The notes under the pieces were generated by a model. That model saw nothing but the letters and a program-made list of their open reading frames with translations, had not been told where the DNA came from and did not search any database. The position numbers and the translations under genes are program-made. A stretch of 64,000 nt of DNA from Actinomycetospora lutea (GTDB lineage Bacteria > Actinomycetota > Actinomycetes > Mycobacteriales > Pseudonocardiaceae), in the NCBI RefSeq assembly GCF_028737205.1, contig NZ_JAQZAL010000003.1:267095-331094 (forward strand). Direction: 5' to 3'. This document shows positions 36,445 to 45,159 of the stretch, one piece after another; the first letter of the stretch is position 1, and every line of letters starts with the position of its first letter.

Positions 36445-39255
36445 GTGAGCGCCACGGAGCGGGTGGTCGACCGGTTCGGCCGCCCGGTACCCGCGACGCC
36501 CGTGGTGCGCCTGCGGGTCGACCGCGCGCCCGGGCGCGTGCCGCTGCACGTCGACGGTGCCCCGGTCGAGCTCGGGCGCGGCACAGACCCGCACCGCGAG
36601 GGCCTGGCGTTCGCGGCGAGCCGGGCGGCACGGCTCGGACGGCCGGTCCGGGTGGAGCTGGCGAGCCCCTGGAGCTCCTGGCCGCTCGTGGTCCACCCCG
36701 ACGGCGAGGTCGACGACGCGCGCGCCCCGCGCGCGGTTGCCGGCTGGGAGCAGCTCGGTCGTCGGCGCTCGCCCCGGTCCCCGGGCCGGCGGGCGCCGGT
36801 GCTGGCCGGTGTGGTCGCCCGACCCCGCCGCCGGCCGGTCGGCGTCCTCGCATTCGCGGCGGCGCTGGCCGCGACGCTGACGGTCGGCGCCGTCGGCACC
36901 GACGTCGTGACGGTGGCGGCGCCCGGCGACCCGGCCCCCGCAGAGTGCCGGGATGTCGCGCTGTTCGCGGTCAACGGCAGCGGGGCCGGCGGGGGCGAGA
37001 CCCTCGCGGCCCTCACCGACCCGCTCGTCCAGCGGGTCGGGCCGCGCCTCGCGGTCATCGCGGTACCCGGGCCCGAGGTCGGGGCCGGCGAGCAGCAGGC
37101 CGTCTCCGCGCTCACCGACCAGGTCGCCGCGCAGCTCGCCGGGTGCCCCGACAGCCGCGTCATGCTGTTCGGCTACTCCCAGGGCGCGCAGGTGGCGGGC
37201 GACGTCGCCGCGCGCATCGGAGCCGGTCAGGCGCCCGGGGTCGCGGCCGACCGCATCCTCGCCGTCGGCCTCTTCGGCGACCCGGCCCGCGATCCGGACG
37301 CCCGCACGGTGCCCGACGGCGTCACCGGCCAGGGCGTGCTCCCGGCCCGCGAGGGCGGGTTCGGATCGCTCGCGTCGCGCACCATCCAGGTCTGCGCGCC
37401 CGAGGACCCCGTGTGCGCCACCGCGCCCGGCACCACCCCGCCCTCGCTGGAACAGGCCGTCGCGTCGCCGGCGCACGCCGGGTACGACGAGCTCGAGGTC
37501 GCGCCGGACACCCCGGCCACCCGGTGGGCGTCCGACTCGCTGAGGCGCCTCATCACCTCGCTCCCGGCCTCGGGCGGGGCCACGACGAACCCCGCCGGCG
37601 CGCCGGCCTCGTCGGGTGCCCCGGCGACCTCGTCGCGCGCGCCCGCCGGTGGCGACGAGACACCGGGCCCCGCGACGCCGGACGGCTCGACGGACGAGAC
37701 CACCGCGCCGGATGGGACGACGTCGGGTGGCTCGACCGACGAGACCGCGGCGCCGGGCAGGTCCGCGCCGGATGGCACGACGTCGGGTGGTTCGGCGGAC
37801 GAGACGACGGCGCCGGGCAGCTCCGCGCCGGGTGGGTCGGCGTCGGGTGGTTCGGCGTCAGGCGGCTCCGCGTATGAGACCACGGCGCCCGGCGGCGCGG
37901 GGTACGAGACCACGGCGCCGGGGACGGGCGCGCCGGAGCTCCCGGGCAGCACGCCGACCGGTTCCGGGACCGCGACGGCCGAGGACGCGCCCGCCGGCGA
38001 TCTCGAGCCTGACGGCGGCGCATACCCGGCCGACCCCGGGACGTCGACCGGCACCGGCGGGGAGGCGCAGGTCCCGGCGACCACGACCGCGCCCGGCTCG
38101 GGGTCCGGCGGCTCGACCGCGGTGCCCCCGTCCGGTTCCGGTGGGTCGTACGACGGCGACGCGGACGGCGCGGACGAGCCGCGGTCGACGGCACCGCCGG
38201 GCGGGAGCACCGGCACCGGGTCGCAGCCCCGCTCGACCACGCCGCCCGACGGCACCGGCACCGGCACCGGCTCGGCGCCACGCACGACCACGCCACCCGG
38301 CGAGGGCTCGGGATCGATCACCGGTGACCGCACCTGTCCGCCCGGCACGGGTGGCGGCTCGGCCGGGTCGAGCGGCTCCGGCTCGCCGCCCCGGTCCACC
38401 ACGCCCCCCGACGACCTCGCCGGCATCGGCGGCTCGCGCACCTCCGACCCCGACGCCCGCCCGTGCGAGGACGACGCGAACGGCACGACCAGCACCGGCG
38501 CCACCGGCACCACCGGCACCACCGGCACCCCGGACACCGGTTCCGCCGGCACCGACACCGGCGCCATCTGGGCGCTCACGTCCGGTCTGGCGGGCTTTCA
38601 GGACTCGAACGGCGGCAACGTCGAGGGCGGCGGGCTGGCGCCCGAGGAGGTCGAGAGTCCGAACGTGCCCGGGCGGCGGGCGGTCAAGCTCGAGGTGCCC
38701 GGCGGCGCGGAGCGCTCGGAGGTGCGCCCGGAGGAGGCGCAGAACATCCGCGAGGGCCAGCGTCTCTTCTTCGGCTACAGCGCCTTCCTGCCGCCGGACT
38801 TCCCCGTCGACACCCGGGACTGGCAGGTCATCTGGCAGCTGCACGACGGCGGCAGCAACACCTCGCCGCCGGTGGCGCTCGAGGTCGTCGACGGGCGCCT
38901 CTGGCTCGCCAACGTGGGCGACCGCGTGCGCGACCTCGGCCCCGTGCAGGCGGGCCGGAACCTCGACGTCCAGATGGACATCAGCTTCGCGATCGGCGGC
39001 GGGTCCGTCTCGGTCCACCGCGAGGGCCGGCCGGTCCTGCAGGACTTCCGCCCGCCGCGCGGCACGATGATCGACTCGTTCGACTACCTCAAGACGGGCA
39101 TCTACCGCCACACCGACGGTCCGGCCGAGTCCGCGACGATCTTCCTCAACGACCTCAAGATCGGCGACACGCTCGAGTCCGTGTCCGGCCTCGCGGGCTC
39201 CGAGCAGGCCGCCGGCGCCGGGACGGGGACCACCACGCGCGTCCGACAGCGCTGA
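36445..39255 (+). CDS. Fusion of cutinase-like esterase and polysaccharide-lyase-like domain
   Basis: 936 aa in four parts. Residues 1-115 are a cytoplasmic-looking domain of unknown type. Residues 133-158 are a membrane anchor (VGVLAFAAALAATLTVGAVG). Residues 168-375 are a cutinase-like esterase with FGYSQGAQ (Ser245), CAPEDPVC (Asp321 between Cys317 and Cys324) and AHAGYDEL (His344). Residues 376-705 are a Thr/Gly/Ser/Pro-rich linker with ETTAPG-type repeats. Residues 706-920 resemble the heparin-lyase-I/PL20 jelly-roll (QRLFFGYSAFLPPDFP, WQVIWQLHDGG, FDYLKTGIYRH). The GTG at 36445 opens a single uninterrupted frame. It is probably displayed outside the membrane and acts on a polyester or acylated polysaccharide. 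The order of the domains is seen; substrates are inferred. Confidence 0.75.
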   Translation: MSATERVVDRFGRPVPATPVVRLRVDRAPGRVPLHVDGAPVELGRGTDPHREGLAFAASRAARLGRPVRVELASPWSSWPLVVHPDGEVDDARAPRAVAGWEQLGRRRSPRSPGRRAPVLAGVVARPRRRPVGVLAFAAALAATLTVGAVGTDVVTVAAPGDPAPAECRDVALFAVNGSGAGGGETLAALTDPLVQRVGPRLAVIAVPGPEVGAGEQQAVSALTDQVAAQLAGCPDSRVMLFGYSQGAQVAGDVAARIGAGQAPGVAADRILAVGLFGDPARDPDARTVPDGVTGQGVLPAREGGFGSLASRTIQVCAPEDPVCATAPGTTPPSLEQAVASPAHAGYDELEVAPDTPATRWASDSLRRLITSLPASGGATTNPAGAPASSGAPATSSRAPAGGDETPGPATPDGSTDETTAPDGTTSGGSTDETAAPGRSAPDGTTSGGSADETTAPGSSAPGGSASGGSASGGSAYETTAPGGAGYETTAPGTGAPELPGSTPTGSGTATAEDAPAGDLEPDGGAYPADPGTSTGTGGEAQVPATTTAPGSGSGGSTAVPPSGSGGSYDGDADGADEPRSTAPPGGSTGTGSQPRSTTPPDGTGTGTGSAPRTTTPPGEGSGSITGDRTCPPGTGGGSAGSSGSGSPPRSTTPPDDLAGIGGSRTSDPDARPCEDDANGTTSTGATGTTGTTGTPDTGSAGTDTGAIWALTSGLAGFQDSNGGNVEGGGLAPEEVESPNVPGRRAVKLEVPGGAERSEVRPEEAQNIREGQRLFFGYSAFLPPDFPVDTRDWQVIWQLHDGGSNTSPPVALEVVDGRLWLANVGDRVRDLGPVQAGRNLDVQMDISFAIGGGSVSVHREGRPVLQDFRPPRGTMIDSFDYLKTGIYRHTDGPAESATIFLNDLKIGDTLESVSGLAGSEQAAGAGTGTTTRVRQR

Positions 39256-39365
39256 ACCGCCCGATGGGGACGCCGGATGAGCAGTCCGGGGTGTGCCCGA
39301 CGGCCCTCATGGGCATCAGTCCGTGGTCCGACGGCGCATCGATCTCCGGAGAGTGGGACCGACAG

Positions 39366-41027
39366 ATGAGGGCGAGCGACCTGTTCCTGCGGTGTCTCGA
39401 GGCGGAGGGCGTCGAGTACGTCTTCGGCGTGCCGGGCGAGGAGAACGCCGATCTCCTCATGTCGATGCGCGAGTCGTCCGTGCGCTTCGTGCCCACCCAC
39501 CACGAGGCGGGCGCGGCGTTCATGGCCGACGTCTACGGGCGCCTCACCGGCCAGCCGGGCGTGTGCCTGTCGACGCTGGGGCCGGGCGCGGCCAACCTCG
39601 TCACCGGGGTCGCCAACGCGAACATGGACAACTCCCCGGTGGTGGCGATCACCGGGCAGGGCGCGACGACGCGCCTGCACAAGGAGTCGCACCAGGCCAT
39701 GAACGTGGTCAACATGTTCTCGCCCATCACCAAGTGGACGACCTCGCTGCGCGACGAGACGACGATCCCCGAGGTGCTGCGCAAGGCGTTCAAGCTGGCG
39801 GTGGCCGAGAAGCCCGGCGCGACGCACGTCGAGCTGCCCGAGGACATCGCCAAGCACGAGGTGGAGTCCGCGCCGATCGTGCCGCCGGAGAAGGTGCGCC
39901 GCCCCGTCCCGGACGAGAAGTCGATCGAGGCCGCGCTCGACCTGATCGCGCGCGCCGAGCGCCCGGTCCTGCTGGTCGGGCAGGGCTGCGTGCGCACGCG
40001 CGTCAGCCGCCAGCTGCAGCGCTTCGTCGAGACCACCGGCATCTACGCCGGCATGACCTTCATGGGCAAGGGCGCGCTGTCCGACCGCCACGAGCGCAGC
40101 CTCTACGCGGTCGGGCTCGGCTCGCGCGACTACGTCACCGAGGTCTTCGAGGCCGCCGACCTGGTCATCGCCGTCGGCTACGACATGGTCGAGTGGCCGC
40201 CCGCGCGCTGGAACATCGGGCGCACCAAGCGGCTGCTGCACATCGACTTCGACCCCGCCGAGGTCGACGACGCCTACCGCCCGACCGTCGAGATCGTCGG
40301 CGACGTCGCCGCGACCCTCTGGGCGATCAACGAGGGCCTCACCGACGAGCACCACTACGAGGACGTCCACCTGCACCGCCGGGTGCGCGAGTCGCTCACC
40401 GAGGAGATCACGGAGGCCGGCCAGAGCGCCGAGGCCGAGACCGGCGACTTCCCGATGAAGCCGCAGCGCATCCTCGCCGAGCTGCGCGCCGAGATGGACG
40501 ACGAGGACATCCTCATCAGCGACGTCGGCGCCCACAAGATGTGGATCGCGCGGCACTACCCGACCTACTCGCCGAACACCTGCATCATCTCCAACGGCTT
40601 CTGCTCGATGGGGATCGCCGTGCCCGGCGGCGTCTCGGCGGCGCTGGTCGAGCCTGAGCGCCGCGTGGTGGCGCTGTCCGGCGACGGCGGCTTCATGATG
40701 AACATGGCCGAGCTGGCCACGGCGACACGCCTCGGCGTCGCGCCGGTCAACGTGGTGTGGGAGGACAACGACTACGGGCTCATCTCCTGGAAGCAGGAGG
40801 TGGAGTTCGGGCACCACTTCGGCACCGAGTTCACGACGCCCGACCTGGTCGCGGTGTCGCAGGGCCTCGGTTGCCACGCGCGGCGCATCGAGTCGGCCGA
40901 CGAGTTCCGGCCTGCCCTCAAGGAGGCGTTCGACCGTCGCGACAAGCCGTCGGTGATCGTCGTGCCGGTCGACTACCGCGAGAACGTGAAGCTGACGAAG
41001 CGTCTGGGCCAGCTGATCGCCCGGTAG
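39366..41027 (+). CDS. Acetolactate synthase large subunit-like ThDP enzyme
   Basis: 553-aa thiamine-diphosphate enzyme. The N-terminal PYR domain has FGVPGEENADLLMSM and the catalytic Glu region THHEAGAAFMADVYGRLTG (partly quoted). The C-terminal PP domain has ALSGDGGFMMNMAELATATR with the Mg-binding Asn-containing motif VWEDNDYG. It is close to IlvB-like stand-alone acetolactate synthases that condense two pyruvates, though no regulatory ilvN is adjacent, so a catabolic or other carboligase role is open. The ATG 39366 is chosen by the conserved start MRASDLFLRCLEAEG; in-frame upstream ATGs at 39264 and 39309 exist. Confidence 0.85.
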   Translation: MRASDLFLRCLEAEGVEYVFGVPGEENADLLMSMRESSVRFVPTHHEAGAAFMADVYGRLTGQPGVCLSTLGPGAANLVTGVANANMDNSPVVAITGQGATTRLHKESHQAMNVVNMFSPITKWTTSLRDETTIPEVLRKAFKLAVAEKPGATHVELPEDIAKHEVESAPIVPPEKVRRPVPDEKSIEAALDLIARAERPVLLVGQGCVRTRVSRQLQRFVETTGIYAGMTFMGKGALSDRHERSLYAVGLGSRDYVTEVFEAADLVIAVGYDMVEWPPARWNIGRTKRLLHIDFDPAEVDDAYRPTVEIVGDVAATLWAINEGLTDEHHYEDVHLHRRVRESLTEEITEAGQSAEAETGDFPMKPQRILAELRAEMDDEDILISDVGAHKMWIARHYPTYSPNTCIISNGFCSMGIAVPGGVSAALVEPERRVVALSGDGGFMMNMAELATATRLGVAPVNVVWEDNDYGLISWKQEVEFGHHFGTEFTTPDLVAVSQGLGCHARRIESADEFRPALKEAFDRRDKPSVIVVPVDYRENVKLTKRLGQLIAR

Positions 41028-41138
41028 CCGGGCGTGTGACCCACGGCCCACGACGGGGCCTGCGCGTAACAGGAGCGGCGCGGTCACGGATACTTCTCCG
41101 GACCCGCCCCGTTCCGCGCGACACGAAGGTGCACCACC

Positions 41139-41894
41139 ATGACCGTCGACAGCACGTCGGAGTCCGGCGCGATCGACGAGGGCCTCGCCAGCGCGTTCGT
41201 GGCCCTCGCCGACTCGCTGTTCGCCGTGCCCGCCGAGCGCGGGGTCGTCGGCGTGGTCGAACGGGTCGTCGAGGCCGCGCACGCGATCGTGCCCGGCGCC
41301 GACGTCGTCTCGGTCGTGCTGCGCAACCCCGACGGCCGCCTCGACACGGTGGTCGCGAGCCACCCCGTCGCGCAGAAGGCCGACGCCCTGCAGGACGAGG
41401 TGGGCGAGGGCCCGAGCCACACCGCCATGCACCGCACCGGCGTCGGCGCCGCCCTCGACCGGATGGTCGGGCCGGACGTCACCTGGCCGGTGTTCGGCGC
41501 CCGCGCCGCCGAGGACCTCGAGCTCGGTGCGGTGCTCGCCACCGGCATGTTCCCCGGCGGCGCCCCGCCGCGCTTCGGCTCCCTGAACTTCTACTCGTGG
41601 TCGGCCGACGGGCTCGACGCCGTCGACCGCGACCTCGCCCTGGTCCTCGCCGCGCACGCGGCCACGGCGATCAACGCGGTGCAGGCCCGAACGGCCTCGG
41701 AGCTGCGAGAGTCCCAGCTGCTCGACGCGCTGCGCAGCCGCGACGTCATCGGCCAGGCCAAGGGTGTGCTCATGGAACGCCGGGGCCTGACCGCCGACGA
41801 GGCGTTCGACGTGCTGCGGCGGACCTCGCAGGACCTCAACGTCAAGCTCCGCGACGTCGCCGAGACCCTCGTGACCCGCCGCGAGGAGCTCTAG
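41139..41894 (+). CDS. GAF-ANTAR domain transcription antitermination regulator
   Basis: 251 aa. Residues about 25-180 form a GAF sensor (GVVGVVERVVEAAHAIVPGAD, DEVGEGPSHTAM, LNFYSWSADGLDAVD). Residues about 190-245 are an ANTAR RNA-binding domain (LLDALRSRDVIGQAKGVLME and FDVLRRTSQDLNVKLRDVA). ANTAR proteins bind paired hairpins in nascent RNA and prevent termination. The ATG follows a 110-nt gap. Its last 53 nt overlap the 3' end of the convergent P450 gene. A paralogue is at 62614 with a nearly identical ANTAR end. Confidence 0.9.
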   Translation: MTVDSTSESGAIDEGLASAFVALADSLFAVPAERGVVGVVERVVEAAHAIVPGADVVSVVLRNPDGRLDTVVASHPVAQKADALQDEVGEGPSHTAMHRTGVGAALDRMVGPDVTWPVFGARAAEDLELGAVLATGMFPGGAPPRFGSLNFYSWSADGLDAVDRDLALVLAAHAATAINAVQARTASELRESQLLDALRSRDVIGQAKGVLMERRGLTADEAFDVLRRTSQDLNVKLRDVAETLVTRREEL

Positions 41895-43161
41895 AGCCAC
41901 CCTGCCCGGGGAGGCGCACCGGCAGGGTGTCCAGCCCGCCCGTGAGCCGCTCGGTGTGCAGGGTCAGCGAGTCGGGGTCGACGGCCAGCGCCAGCCCGGG
42001 CACGCGTGTGAACAGCGTCGTCAGCCCGACGCGCAGCTCCGTGCGGGCGAGGCTCGCCCCGATGCAGAAGTGCGGCCCGTGCCCGAAGGACAGGTGCGGG
42101 TTGGGGCTGCGGTCGGGGTCGAACGCGCCGGCGTGGTCGAAGGCGCCCTCGTCGCGGTTGGCGGCGCTGGTGACGATGACGACCCCGTCGCCGCGCGCGA
42201 TGGTGACCGCGTCGGCCCCGTCGCCGACGACGACGTCCTCGTGCGCGTAGCGCAGCAGCCCCATCCCGCCGGGCTCGGCGAGGCGCAGGACCTCCTCGAC
42301 GACCGCGTCGACCGAGCCCTCCGGGTCGGCGACGAGCCGGTCGCGCACCTCGGGGTTGACGAGCAGCAGCACGACGCCCAGCGAGAGCCGGTTGACCGTC
42401 GTCTCGTGGCCCGCGAACAGCAGGCCCGCGGTCAGCTCGGCGACGCGGGCGTCGGTGAGGCGCGGGTCGTGCTCCTGGGCCGCGACGAGGTCGGAGATGA
42501 CGTCCTCGCCGGGCTCGGCGCGCTTGGCCGCGGCCAGACCGGCCGTGTAGCGCTCGAACTCGGCGCGGGCGACCGCCGGGTCGTCGCCGGTCAGGGTGGC
42601 CATGCGCTCGGAGAGGTCCTTGAAGTAGACGCGGTCGGAGACGGGCACGCCCAGCAGCTCGCAGATCACGAAGATCGGCAGCGGCACGGAGAACCCGGCG
42701 TGGAGGTCGACGACGCCGTCCTCGCCGGGCGCGAGGCCGTCGACCAGGCCCTCGGCGAGCTCGGCGACCCGGTCGTGCAGGCGGCGCATCCGCTTCGCCG
42801 AGAAGGCGGGGGTGAGCAGGCGCCGCATGCTCGCGTGGTCGGCGTCCTCGTGCTCGTGCTCGCCGGTCGGGCCGGCCATCACGCCGGCGTCCGAGACGCG
42901 CGCGGCCTCCTCCGGCTTCGGGTGCGACCGGCCGAGGCGACGGTCGGCGAAGAGGGCCTTGGCCTCCTCGTAGCGGGTCACCAGCCACACCACGTCGCCG
43001 GCGGGCGTCCGCACGCGGGTGATCGGCCCGGCGGCGCGCAGGCGCTCGTAGAGCGGGGAGATCGCCAGCACGCCCTCGCGCGGGAAGGGCAGCTGGGGCA
43101 GATCCGGGGCCTGGTCTCCGGTGGGGTCGTGCGCGGTCGAGCTGGTGCTGGTGGTGGTCAC
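41842..43161 (-). CDS. Cytochrome P450
   Basis: 439-aa soluble class I P450. The I-helix oxygen-binding motif is AGLLFAGHETT, the K-helix ExxR is VVEEVLRLAEPG, and the heme Cys is in FGHGPHFCIGASLARTELR. Type resembles actinobacterial CYP105/107 monooxygenases of drugs and secondary metabolites. No ferredoxin is adjacent. The start GTG overlaps the PadR stop (GTGA), so padR and P450 form one operon. The C-terminus runs about 20 residues past the usual end as GGSRAPRGGSRGSRRRR, encoded on the antisense of the GAF-ANTAR gene. Confidence 0.9.
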   Translation of the reverse strand: MTTTSTSSTAHDPTGDQAPDLPQLPFPREGVLAISPLYERLRAAGPITRVRTPAGDVVWLVTRYEEAKALFADRRLGRSHPKPEEAARVSDAGVMAGPTGEHEHEDADHASMRRLLTPAFSAKRMRRLHDRVAELAEGLVDGLAPGEDGVVDLHAGFSVPLPIFVICELLGVPVSDRVYFKDLSERMATLTGDDPAVARAEFERYTAGLAAAKRAEPGEDVISDLVAAQEHDPRLTDARVAELTAGLLFAGHETTVNRLSLGVVLLLVNPEVRDRLVADPEGSVDAVVEEVLRLAEPGGMGLLRYAHEDVVVGDGADAVTIARGDGVVIVTSAANRDEGAFDHAGAFDPDRSPNPHLSFGHGPHFCIGASLARTELRVGLTTLFTRVPGLALAVDPDSLTLHTERLTGGLDTLPVRLPGQGGSRAPRGGSRGSRRRRGA

Positions 43162-43694
43162 GTCGTCTCCTCGCCGGGGTCGGGCACGGTCGGATCGTCG
43201 GTGCGGGAGGCGAGCCGGTCGAGCCAGGCCTGCTCCTCGCGGATGCGGCGCAGGACCTCGTCGAGGACGAGGCCGGCCCAGGGGTCGTCGGCGGCCTCGG
43301 CGAGGCCCGCGAGGCGCGTGCGCCGCTCGGCGAGCACCCGCCCGCGGGCGGCGAGGACGCCGCGCCGCTCGTCGGGCGAGAGCCGCCCGAAGCCGGCGAG
43401 GCGCGCCAGGAACTCGGCCTCGTCGCCCGCGAGCTCCTCGGGCAGGTCGGCGAGCTGGTCGTGGAGCAGCTCGCGGCCGACGTCGGTGAGCGTGTAGACG
43501 TGCCGCGGCGGGCGCCCCTCCTGCGGCTCGAGCGTGCGGGTGACCGCGCCGGCCTCCCCGAAGCGCCGCAGCGCCGGGTAGAGCGAGTTGTTGTGAAGCT
43601 TGATGCCCGTGGCGGCCTCGACGCGGCGGCGCAGCTCGTAGCCGTGCGACGGGCGCCGGGCCAGCTGGCTCAGCAGAAGGACGTCCACCCACAC
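43158..43694 (-). CDS. PadR family transcriptional regulator
   Basis: 178 aa. The winged helix has MWVDVLLLSQLARRPSHGYEL, KLHNNSLYPALRRFGEAGAV and PPRHVYTLTDVGREL, the PadR family pattern, followed by a helical dimerisation domain (GLVLDEVLRRIREEQAWLDRL). It is the first gene of a two-gene operon with the P450 and probably represses both until a ligand binds. A perfect palindrome overlaps its start codon, pointing to autoregulation. Confidence 0.9.
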   Translation of the reverse strand: MWVDVLLLSQLARRPSHGYELRRRVEAATGIKLHNNSLYPALRRFGEAGAVTRTLEPQEGRPPRHVYTLTDVGRELLHDQLADLPEELAGDEAEFLARLAGFGRLSPDERRGVLAARGRVLAERRTRLAGLAEAADDPWAGLVLDEVLRRIREEQAWLDRLASRTDDPTVPDPGEETT

Positions 43695-43710
43695 ATAGGT
43701 CAGCGTGACC
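43694..43710. promoter_or_regulatory. PadR operator palindrome
   Basis: TAGGTCA-GCG-TGACCTA, 7-bp perfect arms with a 3-bp centre, overlapping the first base of the padR ATG on the minus strand. Position fits an autoregulatory operator blocking the padR-P450 promoter. Confidence 0.65.
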
Positions 43711-43888
43711 TAGGTCGGCGGGTCCCGCCACCCGAGGTGACCTTCTCGCCGGCGGCGGCTCGGGCATGGGCCTGACGGCCACCGAGATGTCGGAGGGTGC
43801 GCGCTCCGACGACGAGACGATGACGAGACGGTCTGCGCCCGCCAGCCGATGCCCGTCGGTCAGCCGGACATGGGCTGAGCCGGCGTCC

Positions 43889-44296
43889 TCAGACGTCGAG
43901 CAGCGTGCGCCAGACGCGCCCGGCCCCCCGGCCCTGCAGCACCGTGTGCACGGTGACGCCGTTGCTGCGCTCGACGCCGGGCTCCGAGCGCGAGGCGTCC
44001 AGCAGGCGCGGCGCCGGGAACGCCGACCCCTTCGGACGGGTCAGCGTGACCCGGTGGCGGCGCCCGCCCACGGTGATCCGCATTCCGCTCGAGCCGTGGT
44101 ACCAGGGGAAGGCCAGCCGCTCGACCGCGCCGAGCGGCGCGTCGAAGACGACGCCGGTGCTCGTCGTCAGCCGCAGCCGCCCCGCGTAGAGGCTCAGCAC
44201 CCCGGGCTCGTTGGTGAGCCCTCGCAGCAGCCAGGCCGGCGTCGCGTACGACGGCGCCAGGTGGGTGGGGCTGGCGGGGGTCAAGCGGGTGGTCAC
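43889..44296 (-). CDS. Hypothetical protein, PH/GRAM-like fragment
   Basis: 135 aa, no recognised family. VLSLYAGRLRLTTSTGVVFDAPLGAVERLAFPW reads like the strand pattern of a PH/GRAM-type domain (membrane- or peptide-binding), and GMRITVGGRRHRVTLTRP continues it. No membrane helix or signal is seen. The GTG at 44296 is chosen as the last plausible start before the conserved-looking core. The gap 43711-43888 upstream on the map holds no gene. Confidence 0.5.
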   Translation of the reverse strand: MTTRLTPASPTHLAPSYATPAWLLRGLTNEPGVLSLYAGRLRLTTSTGVVFDAPLGAVERLAFPWYHGSSGMRITVGGRRHRVTLTRPKGSAFPAPRLLDASRSEPGVERSNGVTVHTVLQGRGAGRVWRTLLDV

Positions 44297-44382
44297 GGCG
44301 ACCTCGGGGGCACGGCGGGAGTAGCGACCCGGTTCACTGTAGGTGAAGCGGTGCGACCGCCGCTGGGCTGGATGGGTGGTTG

Positions 44383-44826
44383 TCAGGGGACCACCGTGAC
44401 CGGCCACTTCCCCGCGCGCACGAGCCGGCCCGCGAGCGAGCCGACGATGCGGTGCCCGGCGCTGGTCGAGGCGCCGACCACGACGAGGTCGACCCGCCGC
44501 TCGTCGGCCAGCCGCACGATCTCGTGGTAAGGATCGCCCGCCACGCGCACGAGCTCGCCGGTCAGCGCGAGGTCCTCGAGGTAGCGCTTGGCCTCGCCCT
44601 GCACCTCGGCGGCCAGCTGCTGGGCGGTGTCGCTCAGCACCGCGAGCGCGCCGGGGGCCATGGCCGCCAGCGACGACGTGGTCGCCACCGTGACGACGAG
44701 CAGGTGGGCGTGCTGGCGGCGCGCGAGCCCCGCGGCGTACGCGCCGGCGCGCAGCGAGGTGATCGACCCGTCGACCCCGACCAGGATGGTGCCGGGCCCG
44801 TCGGTCCCGAGCTCGAAGCCCGTCAT
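44383..44826 (-). CDS. Universal stress protein (UspA family)
   Basis: 147-aa single-domain USP. TILVGVDGSITSLRAGAYAAG carries the ATP-contacting Asp, and the ATP loop is VVVGASTSAGHRIVGSLAGRL. The fold ends WPVTVVP. Such proteins bind ATP or cAMP and respond to starvation or hypoxia in actinobacteria. The ATG at 44826 is 24 nt from the Dabb gene stop on the same strand, so it may be the last gene of the patatin/NIS operon. Confidence 0.9.
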   Translation of the reverse strand: MTGFELGTDGPGTILVGVDGSITSLRAGAYAAGLARRQHAHLLVVTVATTSSLAAMAPGALAVLSDTAQQLAAEVQGEAKRYLEDLALTGELVRVAGDPYHEIVRLADERRVDLVVVGASTSAGHRIVGSLAGRLVRAGKWPVTVVP

Positions 44827-44850
44827 GGCCCGATCGTGCGCCTGCGGGCA

Positions 44851-45159
44851 TCAGCCCGCGAACTGCACCGCCGTGCGCTGCCCCACACGGTGCGCGATCT
44901 GCTCGTCGATGATCCGGCGGTGCTCGGGGTCGTCGCGGTAGGCGGTGTAGGCGTCGACGTCGTCGAACACGGCGACCACGGCGAAGTCGGCGTTGTTCGC
45001 GGCGAGGCCGGCGTCGGTCCCGCACGTCCACGACCGCAGGCCGGGGAGGTCGGCCTCGGCGACCCAGCGGCGCAGGCTCTCGGCGATCCCGTCGACCACG
45101 GCGGGGTCGTCGGCCGCGTCGCCGGTCCAGGAGAACGTGACGACGTGCGTGAAGCTCAT
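44851..45159 (-). CDS. Dabb (stress-responsive alpha/beta barrel) family protein
   Basis: 102-aa dimeric ferredoxin-like protein. MSFTHVVTFSW is the first strand, LRSWTCGTDAGLAANNADFAVVAVFDDV the core, and AYRDDPEHRRIIDEQIAHRV the conserved helix with an His near the putative active site. Family members include olivetolic acid cyclase and proteins of unknown role. The ATG overlaps the NIS synthetase stop by 4 nt (ATGA), so it is translated together with that biosynthetic gene. A catalytic role in the same pathway is inference. Confidence 0.85.
   Translation of the reverse strand: MSFTHVVTFSWTGDAADDPAVVDGIAESLRRWVAEADLPGLRSWTCGTDAGLAANNADFAVVAVFDDVDAYTAYRDDPEHRRIIDEQIAHRVGQRTAVQFAG

Noticed and set aside
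37560..38560. Thr/Ser/Gly-rich linker considered as a separate gene or collagen-like protein
   Set aside because: The frame is continuous with the cutinase and lyase-like parts and lacks Gly-X-Y periodicity.
43711..43888. Possible small gene starting ATG 43766
   Set aside because: The frame runs into the antisense of the hypothetical gene, without a Shine-Dalgarno or conserved features.
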